Counted from the stretch's first letter, positions 48,001 through 61,269 are shown. The stretch: 64,000 bases of DNA from Spirodela intermedia (GCA_902729315.2 LR746277.1:866001-930000); one strand, 5' to 3'. Notes: generated from the letters alone by a model not told the origin. Translations and numbers: made by a program.

Positions 48001-49952
48001 GGAAAAAGCTGATGTATACCGTTTACCATACTTAGCAAGTAGCGGGCCCGGATTTGGTTCGTATTTCTTGATACTTAATTATTTATCTGCGTTTGTATAT
48101 TTTTTTAACTGAAAAAGGATGTAAAGATAAATGGAGTTGGAAAGCAAATGTTCTCATAATATTCTTACAGAAAAGAGATCCCCAACTGTCCATTTCACAT
48201 TGTAGAGTTGAGTGTTCAAGTGAAGAGCTAGTAACCTTCCTGCCCTATCCAATGATATAATGCGGCTTGCATAACTTGAGGAAGAAGTTGTTTATTTTCT
48301 GTGACAATAGTTGAGAACCTCATCTTCACGCTGTTTATATGAGAAACATGTATCTTATTATAATTAGCACACTTTGGTCGAAATTATTGCTTTCTTATGC
48401 TCAATATCTGACGGCCAGTACGACGAAAGCTCAGGCCCATTTCGATGAGTCACTAGAGTAGATGGTTCACATAACTGGGAGTAAAGTCTCAAATTCTCTT
48501 TCAAGAACCGGCTTTTAGTCTTCTGTGTTTATGGAAAATGGTAGACGAAAAGGAAGAGCACATCGTCTTACTGAAGAAAGTTTTGGAATATTTTTGAATT
48601 TTGGCTGTGATGTTTCCCTTTCTATATTTTGATTATAGCTCTACTTTCTGAGTGATCATCTGCCACTACTAGTATATCATATCTTCACCAACTCATTGTA
48701 TCCTAAACATTTAAAATTGCATGGGAAAACTAGGCCACAGGTTAATATTCTTTCTTCTCCGAGTATAATATTAACTCCATGAGATAATATGAAGTGAATG
48801 TAAAATCTGATCATGTTAATTATCTTTAGTGCTTTTATGTAGTGATTTTCCCTTCACTTATCATTTGTACAGTAGTTTTTTTGTAGAAAAGGAAAATAGT
48901 AGATAATAGATAACTTCTAGTGAAGCTCACAATGACCCACTTTTCTTCTCAATGTTCCTAGCTTTGCTCGAAGCTGCAAGAAAAGCTGATTTCAAGGAGA
49001 TATCTACTCGAATAGCAACTGGATTTTCGTCAGGAAGGTGTGGATTAACTCAATATTTCTACTTTCTTCAAAGTTTCGAACTACATGGGTTTCTTCTTTG
49101 TCTCCTTTTATAGTCACTTCATTCGTCAAAGGCTCCGTCCTACTGTCAGATGTTGAAGTTATTAGAAACCCAGTAAATGACTCCAAAATTAATTTTTTTC
49201 CTTAAATCTGTCACTTTCCATTCAGTACCCTTGGCAAGAAGGTGTGTGATACATGTAAATTTATCACATCTTAGATATTCCTTATGGGCATGCATTCTCT
49301 TAGTCAACTTTGGTTCCAATGAGTCTATCATAACAAAAGGCGACATGATCTCCCCCCCCTTTTTTTTTCTCTGTTAAAAATCCTCAACATGAATCATTTG
49401 AGCGTTACCAGCCATGAAATCAACTTCATTTTCTTGAAATTTCAAGGAAAGAAATATTTTTTCGTTTACGTTTCATCAGTGGTGGTAAACTTGGCCTTAA
49501 TGTTCTATCAGTCTCAACAAAATGCAATATGATCTCACTTTCTCTCTCCATTCCAAGCCTCAGTCCATGAATATGGAGTGTTCCCATTTCCATTTACCTG
49601 TCACAAGTGGCGGTAAATATGATACCCTGATTCTTCGTGGCAGATGGGAGAAGCCCATACTTCTGGCATGGGGAGTGTCAGATAAGTATCTGGCTCAATC
49701 AGTTGCAGAGGAGTTTCAAAGGGGTAACCCTGGTTTAGTCAAACTCAAGCTGATAGAAGGCGCTGGTCATATGCCACAGGAAGACTGGTGAGCCCTCGAA
49801 TTTTAATACCATTTATTTCCCTTTTTTTAATTTAATTTCTCTCTACGAGCTACTAATCTTCTAACCATTATTTTTAAAAAAAATCTATATTTAAATTTTT
49901 TTTTCTGATCAGGCCAGAGAAGGTTGTTGAGGCAATGAAAGTGTTCTTATGA
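42080..49952 (+). CDS. Plastid-targeted alpha/beta-hydrolase (haloalkane dehalogenase-like fold)
   Basis: Eleven exons: 42080-42385, 44556-44631, 45585-45670, 47023-47116, 47189-47265, 47479-47606, 47775-47846, 47986-48056, 48962-49037, 49644-49787, 49913-49952; total 1170 nt, 389 residues. The N-terminal about 60 residues are Ser/Ala/Arg/Pro-rich with few acids, typical of a chloroplast transit peptide. The strongly conserved NPFGFVTDNPSSRSAIQLPE follows. Core: oxyanion HGAP (residues 141-144), DWIGFGFSDKP, nucleophile elbow VGSYG (Ser about 219), acid in GVSDKYL (Asp about 342) and catalytic GAGHMPQEDW (His about 371). A full Ser-Asp-His triad is therefore present. It matches the plant family of At4g12830. 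The substrate is unknown to me; the fold alone does not give it. All junctions keep frame. Confidence 0.92.
44800..44945. repeat. Imperfect long inverted repeat in hydrolase intron 2
   Basis: CATATCGTTCATGATT (44831-44846) is the exact reverse complement of AATCATGAACGATATG (44891-44906). Imperfect complementarity continues outward for about 40 more bases per side. The loop holds a GA run. The intron transcript could fold into a hairpin. Identity (MITE remnant or other) is unknown. Confidence 0.7.
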
Positions 49953-50653
49953 GGCGTTTGCTTCAAGGACTCCAAGCATTAAGGTTGGAAGTAGGTGACA
50001 TATCAGTACCTTTTAATTTTCATAAGTTATGTATGGTACCTGCTTACAGAATTTGGAAATAATTTCCGTTTCTGTACATTTCTTTCAGAAGAGCATCTGA
50101 AACTGCCTCAGCATTTTCTGATGGTGAAGAGAATTTCGAGGAAGTTCCAACTTGTTTGTGCATATTCTAATTTACCCATTTTCAGCACAAAATAATATAT
50201 TTTTTAGGTTTTAATTACTCGATATATATATATATATTCTCTCGCCAAGTATTTCAAGAAAGCGAAGGATTTGATCCTTCACGAGCAGTTGAATCTCATA
50301 TATCATAAAATTTATTACCCATGGAATTATTTGCCTCAGTGATTCATATCGTCCAAGTGTGTTTCCTCGGGGTGCCACGTGGGCACATTCCGTTGGTTCA
50401 TGGCGCTCAAGAGATCACTCATTCATGTGGGGTTTTTCATTGGGGTATTTTGTTAAAAAATGGTCATTTCTTTGGTGTTTTATGTAATTTTCCCTTCTTA
50501 AAAATGATAGACTTTATGGAGGGGAAAGGGGCTAAACTAATGGCCTTTCTTCCCGCATGACTGTGGAGAAGCCCAAACTCAGCTTGGACTCAAAGGAAGG
50601 CTAAAAAAATGATAATCTTATTAGAAAGAACTCTATTATGAAGCCTGGGTCAA

Positions 50654-50657
50654 CCTC

Positions 50658-50700
<43 letters not shown>
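50654..50700. repeat. (CT)n microsatellite
   Basis: CT tract with one CCCT interruption, about 700 bp past the hydrolase stop codon. Confidence 0.95.
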
Positions 50701-50701
<1 letters not shown>

Positions 50702-50853
50702 GATGCCCGACCAAACAAGGTACATTAAACCGAAAGAGAGATAATATTACAGGAGTTACTTAACATTGGGCTTCATATTTCCCGTCTCCTTATCATGCTG
50801 TTTATAGCACCAACCAACTAGGGAGTAGTGGGAACGCCACAGCGGCCGAGTTT

Positions 50854-50854
<1 letters not shown>

Positions 50855-50898
<44 letters not shown>
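50855..50898. repeat. (AG)n microsatellite
   Basis: Uninterrupted AG tract about 150 bp from the preceding CT tract and complementary to it. Confidence 0.97.
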
Positions 50899-50901
<3 letters not shown>

Positions 50902-51230
50902 ATGGGTGGATTTATCAATAATTTTCAGGAGGGCTTGCAAGACCTTGCATAGATTTAAGTCATCAAACTTTTCTAATAGGTGGGCTCGCCAGTAAGAGTT
51001 AAAAGTTACCAACAGAATAAAACAGATGAACAAAGATGGCAGCAGATCGCACTAATGAAACGAAATAAAAGGCGGAGCCATCGATTTTCGCAGGAATACT
51101 GCTGGCATGATCATCTCCCAGGGCTGATCCTGATTCAACGGCTCTGATTGGCCGACCAGTGTTTCATCCCCCATCCATCCCACCGCCCAATGAGCTCGAC
51201 ATCTCACATAAAGAGAGGTTGATCGGTCAA

Positions 51231-51265
51231 CAATCGCCACTAAAATTATGATCCATCTCTCAAAA

Positions 51266-51323
<58 letters not shown>

Positions 51324-51492
51324 GAAAATAGAACAGGGAATCTAAAGAAGAAAGAAGCTTAAGAGAAACCGGAAATGAGAGTAAAAAATAAAAAAGAGAC
51401 AGCAAAAACGGGAAATAAACCCTACAGGGAAGCTAAGGAGAAAATATACAATGAACATCGCCACTAAAATTATGATCCATCTCTCTAAACCT

Positions 51493-51537
<45 letters not shown>

Positions 51538-51660
51538 AATAGAAAATAGAAAACAGAAAATCTAAAGAAGAAGGGAGCTTAAGGGGAACAAATAAAGAGA
51601 CAGAAAAAACGGGAAATAAATCTCAACAGGGAAGCCAAGGAGAAATATAAAATGAAAGAA
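51231..51660. repeat. Tandem duplication of about 220 bp, each copy with an (AG)n core
   Basis: Copy 1 (51231 to about 51453) and copy 2 (51455 to about 51660) both start ATCGCCACTAAAATTATGAT and CCATCTCTC. Both run through an AG tract (51269-51319 and 51493-51534), then AAATAGAAAATAGAA, TCTAAAGAAGAA and CGGGAAATAAA, and end near GGGAAGC-AAGGAGAAA-TAT. They differ by substitutions and small indels. Confidence 0.9.
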
Positions 51661-52324
51661 AAGACTCAAAAACCAAACGGTACAGCCAAAAAAAAAAAAA
51701 AAAAAAAACAGGAATGAAACATAAACAGGGAGGAAGGCATGACAGAAAACAGAAAAATAACAAAAAGTAATATATATATATATATATATATAAAGGAGAA
51801 GAGAAATAAAGGGGTGGACTGAGGGCAAATACCACTGATATGATCTGCAGCAGGAAATGGCTCAAGAACACCTCCCACAGGCATCACCAACCAGCCACAC
51901 AACCTGGCGCTACACAGATGATCAGCAAACAAAGGACAAGGACGGCCACGCACACCCAGGAAGTTGAGCAAAAATGTTTTTCTATAGATCTCTAACAGTG
52001 TTCAGCTCCAGACAGCAGAAAATGTAGAGAAATTTCATATAAAGGAATTCAATTTCCCACGGATTCTAGAGAGAGGGAACAGAGGGCAGATCCACCTTCA
52101 AATGTGTTGACAATGGGGTCAACCCCCAACACCCCTCCTCTTTTTTTTTCCCCCCTAAAATTAAAAAAAAAAAGCAGTAAAGAAGAAAAAAAATTACTTA
52201 TTCTACCACTTGTGGGGTATGTTACAGACGACTCTAAGATCCTCTAGGAAACCCTCAGGGCGGTGTAGAGCTCAGCTCAGATTTTATACCTCTCCCTCCC
52301 CCACCGGGAGGGGAAAAAAATAAT

Positions 52325-55300
52325 CTATCTTGAGCCGCTCGATGTTATACCATTTGAGAAGAATCTGACCTGACTGCACTCTTTCAACTTGGCTATGGCA
52401 TCTGGGATGATCCCCAGCCGAAGATCCACATAGGCGGCTGCCGCCAGTGCTTGGGGGTTGCCCGGGATTGCCAACAGGGCCTTTCTCAAGAACAGCCTAG
52501 CCTGCTCTAGATTTCCCTGAATGGCGTGTAAGGCACCGAGATTCACAAAAAGGGCACCGCAGGCCTCCTCGGGCCTGAGAAATAGGCTGAATTTTGGCTC
52601 TGGTGGGGCCATCTGCTGCTTGATGGCGGCGGGGCCATTGGATTCTTCACTGTATGCATCCTTCTCTGTGAGCCACTTCAGTCCGTCCTCTTCACTGTAG
52701 GGGAACTCAACATTATTACCTTCTGAAAGGTACACCGAGAGATGGTCGGCAGCTTCTTCAGGCCGGTTCAGGCGGCACAGAGCTTCAGCTGCATAGACCC
52801 GGCTGAAAAATGTATACATTCTGGAGCAACCTGGTAGCTGCTGAAGCTCCCAGGCAACAGATAGTGCTCCCAGAGGGTTGTTCAAGCTCAACTCCACATA
52901 AGCTAAGTCAGCAAGAGCAGCCTGTTTTACCATGTTATTCTCTCTTTTGCACAGTCCTTCATAAGCAGATACTGAACTGTCAACCGCAGCAGCATTTGAG
53001 CTCACATTGCCCCTGTTATCTCTGGAATCTGACTCTATGTCGCTCTGTGCGTTCTTGTAGTTGGAGCTTCTAAATCCGGCATTTCCTGCATGGTCAAGCT
53101 GGGCTTCTCCTTCGCGGGCCAAAGAGACCACCGAAGATCTTGGTCCAAGCTTATCTAGTAGGTGTAATGAGTTTAGCAAGCACTGCCGGGCAAAGGGAAG
53201 AGAGAGTGTGAAATGATGACTGCCAACTGAGGGGCCGCTCTCAGAAGGGGAGCCCAAGTGGCTATCTCTTGAGCTCGTGCTTACAGCCAGCTGCCGCCAT
53301 TTGCCAGAACCAACAACATGCACCTTAACTTGGTCGGGCCAGGAGCAGAAGCTAGTCAGATTTGTTTTGAGAACTCCTTTTGATTGAGCCAGTAGGCAGC
53401 ATTCCGCAAAGCGGAGCCACAGAAGAGGCTTGTTGTAGAGAGCTGGAGCAGCCAGACGAAAACACTTGGCTGCCATCAACGGTCTTCCACAAGACAAGTA
53501 CTGCAGTCCACAGTTGTATGAAATCAGGAGGGATTTATCTTGGGAAAAATTCAAAAGCTTCAGAGGTTTCTCCTGTTTCAGTGAAGAACTGCTCCTCAGG
53601 GCCTTTGAGAAAAGGGCAATGGAAGTGTGGTGTTTCTGTAGGTGATGGTATATGCACCCAAGGTTATTGTTAAATATGCTGAAGTCCCCTGGCTCTGTCT
53701 TGTTGCTGGATGTCATCAAAAGCTTAATAGCCTTCCGATGGTTACCTCGGGCATATTCTAGCTGCGATTTCAAAAGCAGAGCAATCGATGAATCCCTACC
53801 ACGCGCCACATTCATTCCCAGCTTGACCTCACGCTTGGCTGCCTTGAGGTTCCTTGTCAGAAGCAGAAGTCGGACCTTGTACAGATGCATCTTCAACTTC
53901 AGATCAGTAGTAGGAGCAGGCCTATCGATTGGCATACTAGAGAGGTTATTAGCATTTGGCCTTGTCATACTCTGGCCACTGTTATCCAATGTAGATAACA
54001 AAGTTTCATATTCGATTGCATCTTCTGATAGGATTCGATCCAAAGGGTTTTCAGAAACTCTTGAATCTGAACTAACATTATCAGGTACAGCTAAAGCACT
54101 TGATGTAGAGGTAATTTTTAATGCTGCCTGGCTTGAAGCCTGCTGTTGAACAATGTTTCCATTGTCGCCTTGATTTACCACATACCCATCACCAAATGAT
54201 TTCTCCATATACTGAATTACGTCCTGGCATGGGGAAAAGAGTAGAGGCAAAATACTAATGAGTCAGAGAGTTGAAAACATTCTGATTTCGGAGCAAATGT
54301 TTTTAAAAATACAAAACGACATCACAAAATTTCCAACTTGCACAATGATAATGGGTATTGTGTGTGGTAATATGAATCTCACTACGGACGGAAAAACAGT
54401 TGCTTCCTCAGAAACGGAAAATTCAAGGAAAAAAAATAAAATAAATCCTTCACTCTTTCAGGTTTTCAAAAAATAAAAGCAAAAACCAAAATACTTAGGC
54501 AGTACAGTCAATTTCCAGACCTACAAGACTTGTATACAGGTCAACAATACATTGCTTAAACGCTAGCATTTTCATGAGCCTTTCTTTCTCGATCATCAAG
54601 CGAGATCACAGACCAGTTGTCACAGGATAACAGCGTTCTTGTTCTTTGTAAAGTAGAGTACAACATTTACAATCTTCATCAGGGCAGTGTGGAGCATGCA
54701 CTTGTTACAAAAACATTACCTAGCCTCTCGCTCTAGATAACAGAAATGACTACCATCCGTCTCGCGCTAAAAAAAATCACCTATTCCTTTTGTTCCAAAT
54801 GACGAGCGAGTGAGGTAAGCCACTAAACTTATTGAACCGCTTTAAGTATCTGTCATCAATGCCAACAGCCCAGAAGCTTCTCTACTATTGTGCTTTATTA
54901 ACGCAGATTCATACATCAAATCTTTAAAGAAGAATGGACATCCAAGAAATGCATGATCTAACAAATATTCCCTATAAAAGTTATAAGAGGTTCTCACATC
55001 ATGCAAACAGAGAGCGAACTGGACATGTGGGTCATCTCCTGTGTGAATTAATTCACATCAAAATCTTCAAAAGAGTCAGGTCCACATATAATCACCAACA
55101 TGATAGCTTGTCCCTCTACCCGAAATGAAACGGTAGGCGGATCAAACTTTAACTTTTCGCCACTAACTCATTGTCATCTGCATCCATCAATCTCTTACAT
55201 GTAACTAAGCCAAGTAGAGTACCATCTGGCAAAATTCTGAAAGTTAAATTATTTCTTAATCATAGGAGCTGCCTTTCTTTCAATATATTTACTGTTAATA

Positions 55301-58300
55301 TCTCTCACTGGCTCGTGAGTATCCTATGATGTCCTACAAAGTAAAGAAGATTAGTGTTCTGTCTGAAAAACACCATATCTACACCAAACTTCGAATCCTT
55401 TGTCCATTTCGTAGACATGGATCAATCAGCCATCACCAAAATGAAAAGGTCTACTAAATACCCCGACATTGCTTTGGATAAAAAATCGGAAATCAGAAGT
55501 AGACCAGCCATTTATACTAACGAGACAAGAACAAAGCTTTGCTTATAACTTCCCTCTATTGTTTCTCTCCTACCCCTCCCCAAGCCATAATACAATTACT
55601 CACAGCCTATTCTTCTCTTTCCATTACAGATGCAGCGGTAGATCAAACTTCGGTGGTAACTGATGCTGATCATGGTCATGCTCAAGATCAGGAGAAGCTT
55701 ACTGGAAGGCATTTCTTAAATTCGGAATTTCTCCACAGCTTGCCATGCGTTGCATAATGCATAGGACAGCTTGAGATAAAAGTTGAAACTTTATAGACAG
55801 CTGTGGAGATTCTGTGAATAGCCAAGTCCAAACCTTACACTAATACTAGGTCCCTTTTTCATTGAAACTCCCTGACGAGCATAGAAGAGCGGTTTCATAA
55901 ATTCATAATAATTCATCACCTATTGGCAATCATCTTAAAATCATTAGAAAACTGGGGTTGAACTCTGAATTAAATCAACTCTCAATGGACCGGAACTCCT
56001 GGTATCATTCTACAGGCCATCTCGTAAGCAATTTTGGAATTAATAGAAGCAAAAGAAAATTCTAGCACTAAGTCCAACAGAAGATCAGTCAACTGCAGCA
56101 AAGATGGGCAATTTTATCAAGACTCGTGCTACCCAAAACTCACCTAAGTCGGTACAATATATCACAGTTATTTTACAATTTCTAGGTTCTCGGGCAAACA
56201 AGACATCAGCCAATCTTGAAGCCAGTCATAAGAGTTCAACGAAAAAGAATCACAACGTAATAATTTCATAGCAAAATGATTGAGCATGCAGCCAGTAGAG
56301 GAAGCAGTTGATATTCATCTCGGAACCGAAAGGAGAAGACATGAAAAGAAAAGGGCAGAGGTGATTGAGGAACCCAAGGCATGCTCTATTTCAGAAAACA
56401 GGTATCCAGGAAGAGCTTAATCATTTCAGAGAACAGGGGACGAAAACAACTGAGCTCTCCGGACCTAATCGATGATAATATATTAAACAGTACAAGCATT
56501 CAACTAAGTTTCATTTATCATTTTCTACTAATCTATGAAACATTATAGAACCATAGTTCTAGTTTAATTTTTCATGTACTAAAAGTATTGATGTATTTAT
56601 TTACTTTGTCACTTCTATGTTTTTTTTCCAAGAAACATTTTGTACTTCCACTTCCTCTACTTTAGATTTTTCTCATTTTCGTGGATGTATTGATATCAAA
56701 TAATTTGCCTGTCTCGGCTTCTCTTTCTGAAGGAAAAAGGAAAAGAAGGCCTGACACCAGCGATGGTCAGAAAGGTGAAAAATGGCTACCTTCGTGATGG
56801 TTTTAAAACAATCTTGATGTTGAGCAATGAGAAGATGTAAACGGATGATTAGTAGAGTCAACCAATAGATAGTCGTTCCAAGGAAAGAACAAGCATAGTG
56901 CAAGGAGTTGATAGGTGTGGATGACACCAAGCGGAATGGGAGAAAGGATAAATTGATATTTTTCGGTTTTATGATTTACATAAACTGAACTTCCACCAGC
57001 ACCCGGAAGAGACAATAAAATCAGCAGGCACAATGGAGTGGACCAAGTCATGATTTACATTAACCGTCTAGACCACGTCTCAAAAGGTGGGCAAGTAAAT
57101 ATCTGGCATGCAAATGGAACTAAACCACCTATGCCTAAGCACTGGCACGTGAGTGCCTTGGAAACTATAGTATAGAACTAAATCTCAGATCACCGTACTT
57201 AAAGTTATCCCCACGCTGACGGGCACTTTTTTCCACTCATCAAGAAGCCAATATCAAGTTTGATAGGTGGAAAGTTCCAGTTCACACAGAAACCAAATGC
57301 TCAACTTTATATGGCTTACACAGGGCATATGTATTCAACTGTTTCACAAAAGGGCACTCTTATTGTTGAAAACCTAGTAATGTATACACAGACAAACCAT
57401 ATTTTGTTTTCTATGCATGCCCTACCCGATAAGACTTTGCATTTTGAGTCCAACGAAAAAGCAAAACAAACAATGGAATTTAGTTCAAAAACAGTACAGG
57501 TCAAATTAAAAGCGAGAATCCCAAGAATATATATGTCAACTTACTCCAGCTCCAGAAGCATTATTGGAAGCTAATGCAGCATCTATTAGTAGAAGGCAAA
57601 CATGTAGTGCTGTTGTCTGAAAATGAATAAATAGAATTCCAATCAGGCTGTCGACCAAAGAGAAACAAATGTTTTCATATAGTTTAGATAGTAAGTACCT
57701 CATCTAAAGGATGTAATTTTTGATAGAGTGGCTCCAACAATGATAAGGCACGTGGATACTCATGAAGATGGAAAAGGATAATGGCCTGAATAAAATATAG
57801 TCTACGTAAATTTGACAACAGAAAAATTTTAAAATAGAATCACAGCAGTGGAACTTAATAAAGATTGGTGACCTACAGTGTTAAGTGTCACTATCGAAGT
57901 GTCTATTTCATCTGCATATGAAACAGTAGCACTATTTGAAGGCATCTGATTTAGTGCGTCAATATTCCCTTTAGGTGGTGAAGTTACAATGCCAGAAACT
58001 TCCAATTCCTCCATGGATGCACGTGCAAGCTCTTCACTTTTCGTCTGTAATATTTATATGATAAGAATCAAAAAAGAAAATTGAAGATATCAAAAACAAT
58101 CTTATTGATACAAAACTTGCATGAAAGAAAGAACTGAATGCACAACAGAAAACAGTAACATCAGACACATGAAATGCTGAATAGATTCACAAATAAAAAT
58201 AAAATGCCACCAATAAAATACGCATAACATGAAGGTTTATAAGATGACCAACTGATATCCCACAGCCTACCACCTAGGCAACAGGATTTAAGTTCCTTAG

Positions 58301-60575
58301 GCAATACCTTTCTAAAATAATATCTATAATAATTCACAGTTAAATTAATACATATGAGTCAATAATAGCAACACACAAGCATAATACTTCTCATAAATAT
58401 TTTTTCTCTCACGTGATATATTCCTTATGTAAATTAAAAATATTTTAACTTTAATATCGGTTATAATTCTCTAGATGAAAGTAGTACGTGTCTACACGCC
58501 CTGGGTGACCAGGATACCTAAACATGAAGGCGTTGCTTTACGATTTGCGGAGCACTGAAGAAACTAACAACAACACATGACTTTGACAATTGTCCATTTA
58601 TATGGAAGCCTATTTCTTAAATGGAATAAAAACATGGTATCACTGCATTTCTTGATGGGGTAACTGGATCTTATCCTACAAGATCTTAATGCTTACTGCT
58701 CAAAAAAGGACACTAGAGCTTATTCGTGTAATGTCAATTATGCCCGACATACTTGTGGTTCTTTTATGATTGACATTAACTCATGAACTTCTTTTTGTTT
58801 CTGACGTCATATGTGAATAGAATCTCCTGATGAACAGAGAAATGACCCCACAGTTCCTTCATTTTTCTCATCTATGGTTTAATCATATGATATATTACTT
58901 TTTGGCAACAGAAGATGAGAAGTAATCTGTGATCATGTTGATACCGGAACTCTTCAAAGAAGTAGCAAGTTGAAGGTTTGACTATTAAAATGGTGTTTAG
59001 TCAAATGTACACATGTAATCTTCTCTCAGATGATACGTCATGTCATCATATGGTCTCTTCTTTTTAGGAATAAACTTCTCCTTTCAAAGTGAAGATCTAA
59101 ACATGCATGGTTTCACATTGGAGCTTACACACTTTATATGGATAATGTTGGAGTTTACTGCAGCCGGTATGGGAAAAAGGATCGTTTGATCACCAAGTTC
59201 TTGGATGCTACTCCTTTGAGAAGTTGCTCATGTTTCTACAAGCTGGGCACTGGATTACACATCCTAGAACTACGAGGAGCTGTGAAGTGGCTGGCTTTTA
59301 AAACGAATACTGAAAGAAGAGTCAAAGAGTCTGTCTGGTAATCTTGCATACTAAACTTTGGGCCCTTTGTACTGAAGGATCAAATGGACTTTGGGCCTTT
59401 GTACTGTCAGCTAATTAATTTCAGCGCTTCCATATTCATCTTTTCATTTTTTTTATATTTAATGCGTGTGGCACTACCCAAATTCAAAAAAAAGGGGCCC
59501 AAGGCACTACCCTTTAAAAATTTTAAAGAGTTCAAAATGGTAGAAGGGAAAATCCGGTCTTTGGTACAAACTATCTCCCTTATGTAAAAGAAAAAGAAGA
59601 TTTTCATGCCTAATCACAAATAGTGAGATCATTATCCAGAGAAACTGTAAACTTGCTGCTTTGACGAATCATGTCCAGAGAGGAGATCTACAATAGCACC
59701 GACTAAACAAACACTCGAGCATGAATTTGTTGAATCAGAGCTTCCAGAAGGAAATCAAGATAAAATAAGTTTCAACAAAATAAGGACATTGCTAAGCATA
59801 ATTTCAAGGCTGATTAAACTAGGAAAAGCATAAAATAAATCAGTCCAGTAAAGTTATTTACCTTGACTCTTCTAAGCACATCAAGCAGAGCTCTAGGGTC
59901 AGGACACCCATCACGGAAGTACTCCGCAATTGCAGTATTATGGAGAACCTGAAATAGTAGCATCCACGGTTAAGCACAGAGAAAGGCAGAAAGGATACAA
60001 GGAACAAGCATAAGAAATTATTCACTGAAAGTGAGCAAAATAAGGCCAAAAAAAGTTTATTTTCTAGCCCCAATAAGATTGTCTCACGAGAAAAAAAACT
60101 CAAGGTAAATTGGTCACTTGAAACACCAACGTCAGGATTTCTTACCTTTCCATTCCATTGTTTATTTTTTAGTCAAAAGCACACTTAAAAGAGGCCAAAA
60201 ACCGACGAACGCCGAAAGACAACAACTAAAATAAGTTCAATTAAAATCAGACAATAAGATAGAACACAAGTCAACAACACAGCTTAGTCCTTAAAGCTGT
60301 CAGCTGGACGGGCAAACTCGATGTCGGGAAACAGAAATTTCGAGAGAAGGGAGGACTAGTATCTGCACCTTAGGATCGTCCTCTTTCTTCTGCAGTATCT
60401 GGTTCAGTACCTCGACGCACTCCGCATAGTGTCCACTCTGAAACAGCGACGCAGCATCCTTTGCAAGCCCACAAGTCACAGTCAGTGCCGCCCCATCGTC
60501 ATCCATCTGCCCATGCCTTGGCGAGGCTACCGCCACAGATGCCGCCGCAGCCGAGGACGAATCCCGCGCGTCCAT
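52325..60575 (-). CDS. NOT10: CCR4-NOT complex subunit 10 (NOT10), TPR protein
   Basis: Six exons on the minus strand: 60575-60369, 59948-59862, 58044-57877, 57785-57699, 57616-57545, 54223-52325; total 2520 nt, 839 residues. Start chosen at MDARDSSS, as in plant orthologues; an in-frame ATG at 60647 would add 24 residues. The N-terminus has the TPR region AKDAASLFQSGHYAECVEVL, then VLHNTAIAEYFRDGCPDPRA and AIILFHLHEYPRALSLLEPL. A Ser/Asn-rich linker follows. The 633-codon last exon contains further TPR-like helices (LKLKMHLYKVRLLLLTRNLK, NNLGCIYHHLQKHHTSIALF, NLGALHAIQGNLEQARLFLR, GNPQALAAAAYVDLRLG) and ends SQVRFFSNGITSSGSR. NOT10 joins NOT11 in a module on the NOT1 scaffold of the CCR4-NOT mRNA deadenylase; the plant protein is assigned the same role by homology (At5g35430 type). 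It is convergent with the hydrolase gene. Confidence 0.93.
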
Positions 60576-61030
60576 TATTAGATCCAAAATCCACCGCCCG
60601 ACCAAGAAAACCCCGCCAGCGCCGCGTCCACAGACACCCTCCCTCACTTCCTCGACTCGTATGCCCTAACCCTCCCCTAGCCGAGCTATAATGGTCAAGT
60701 ACGAAGCCGCCCTACAGACCTTCACCGCGACTTCTTCCGAGACGAGGCGGCCCCGAGACCTGCTCCTCCATGGATTCCGCTTCCCAAATACCGAAGTGTT
60801 GCACAGCGTCTGCTACGGTAATGAACGGCCGGAGCTCCAGTTGTCAGGGGAGGAGCTAGGGTTTCCGAATGGGACTGGCGGCGCTCTCTCCTGCTGCCAG
60901 ATGCGGCGGGCGGCGTCGCCAGCGAGGTCGATAGTCTTCTTCCAGCAAGGTCGGAGGCGGAGAGGAGGCCAGAGATAGAGAGAGAAAGCGGCCGGCGCCG
61001 GAGTGATGTCACCGGCAGGGAGAGACTTTT
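60576..61030 (-). promoter_or_regulatory. 5' leader and promoter of the NOT10 gene, GC-rich
   Basis: GC-rich, with a minus-strand open frame from an ATG at 61012 to 60722 (96 codons, Arg/Ser-rich) that has no known domain and ends before the NOT10 start. If transcription begins upstream of 61012 it would be an upstream ORF. The plus-strand frame 60691-60978 is its shadow. No TATA element is obvious. Confidence 0.4.
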
Positions 61031-61269
61031 TAAAGGTGGCGATGAGGGAGGGACCGCGTGCGTAATGGCGTGTGGGCGGTTGGGGGAGGATATAATTATA
61101 ATTAGAATTAGAATTATAATAATGGGGAAGTGAGATCAGATAGGGAAGGTGTAAAGCGGTGACCCAATCTCGAAGTTAAGATCCTGGGAGGACCACTCCG
61201 GCTGCCTGAGCCTCAGCGGCGATTGTGTTACCGACTCCGTATCTTACTATGGGCTACTCTCTCTCACTC
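61031..61269. other. Upstream flank with a short GC-rich segment faintly like 5S rRNA
   Basis: 61085-61130 is an (A/T)-rich stretch with TATAATTATAATTAGAATTA repeats. At about 61140-61250 a GC-rich island contains CGAAGTTAAG, identical to the start of the 5S rRNA internal box A, preceded by a spaced TAAAGC...ACCCAATC. The rest does not align well enough to call a 5S gene. Confidence 0.3.

Larger units (their letters stand above)
49953..52324. other. Convergent intergenic region between hydrolase and NOT10 genes, rich in simple repeats
   Basis: Presumed 3' UTRs of both genes plus spacer. It carries several microsatellites and a tandem duplication, listed separately. A poly-A run (51689-51708) and an (AT)n run (51769-51793) are also present. 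The minus-strand frames at 51052-51971 are low-complexity translations of these repeats, not genes. Confidence 0.6.

Noticed and set aside
51052-51971. Minus-strand frames rich in Leu-Ser and Tyr-Ile
   Set aside because: Translations of AG, AT and poly-A simple repeats.
61135-61260. Functional 5S rRNA gene
   Set aside because: Only the box A-like core matches; the second half, the terminal stem and the T-run terminator are not evident.
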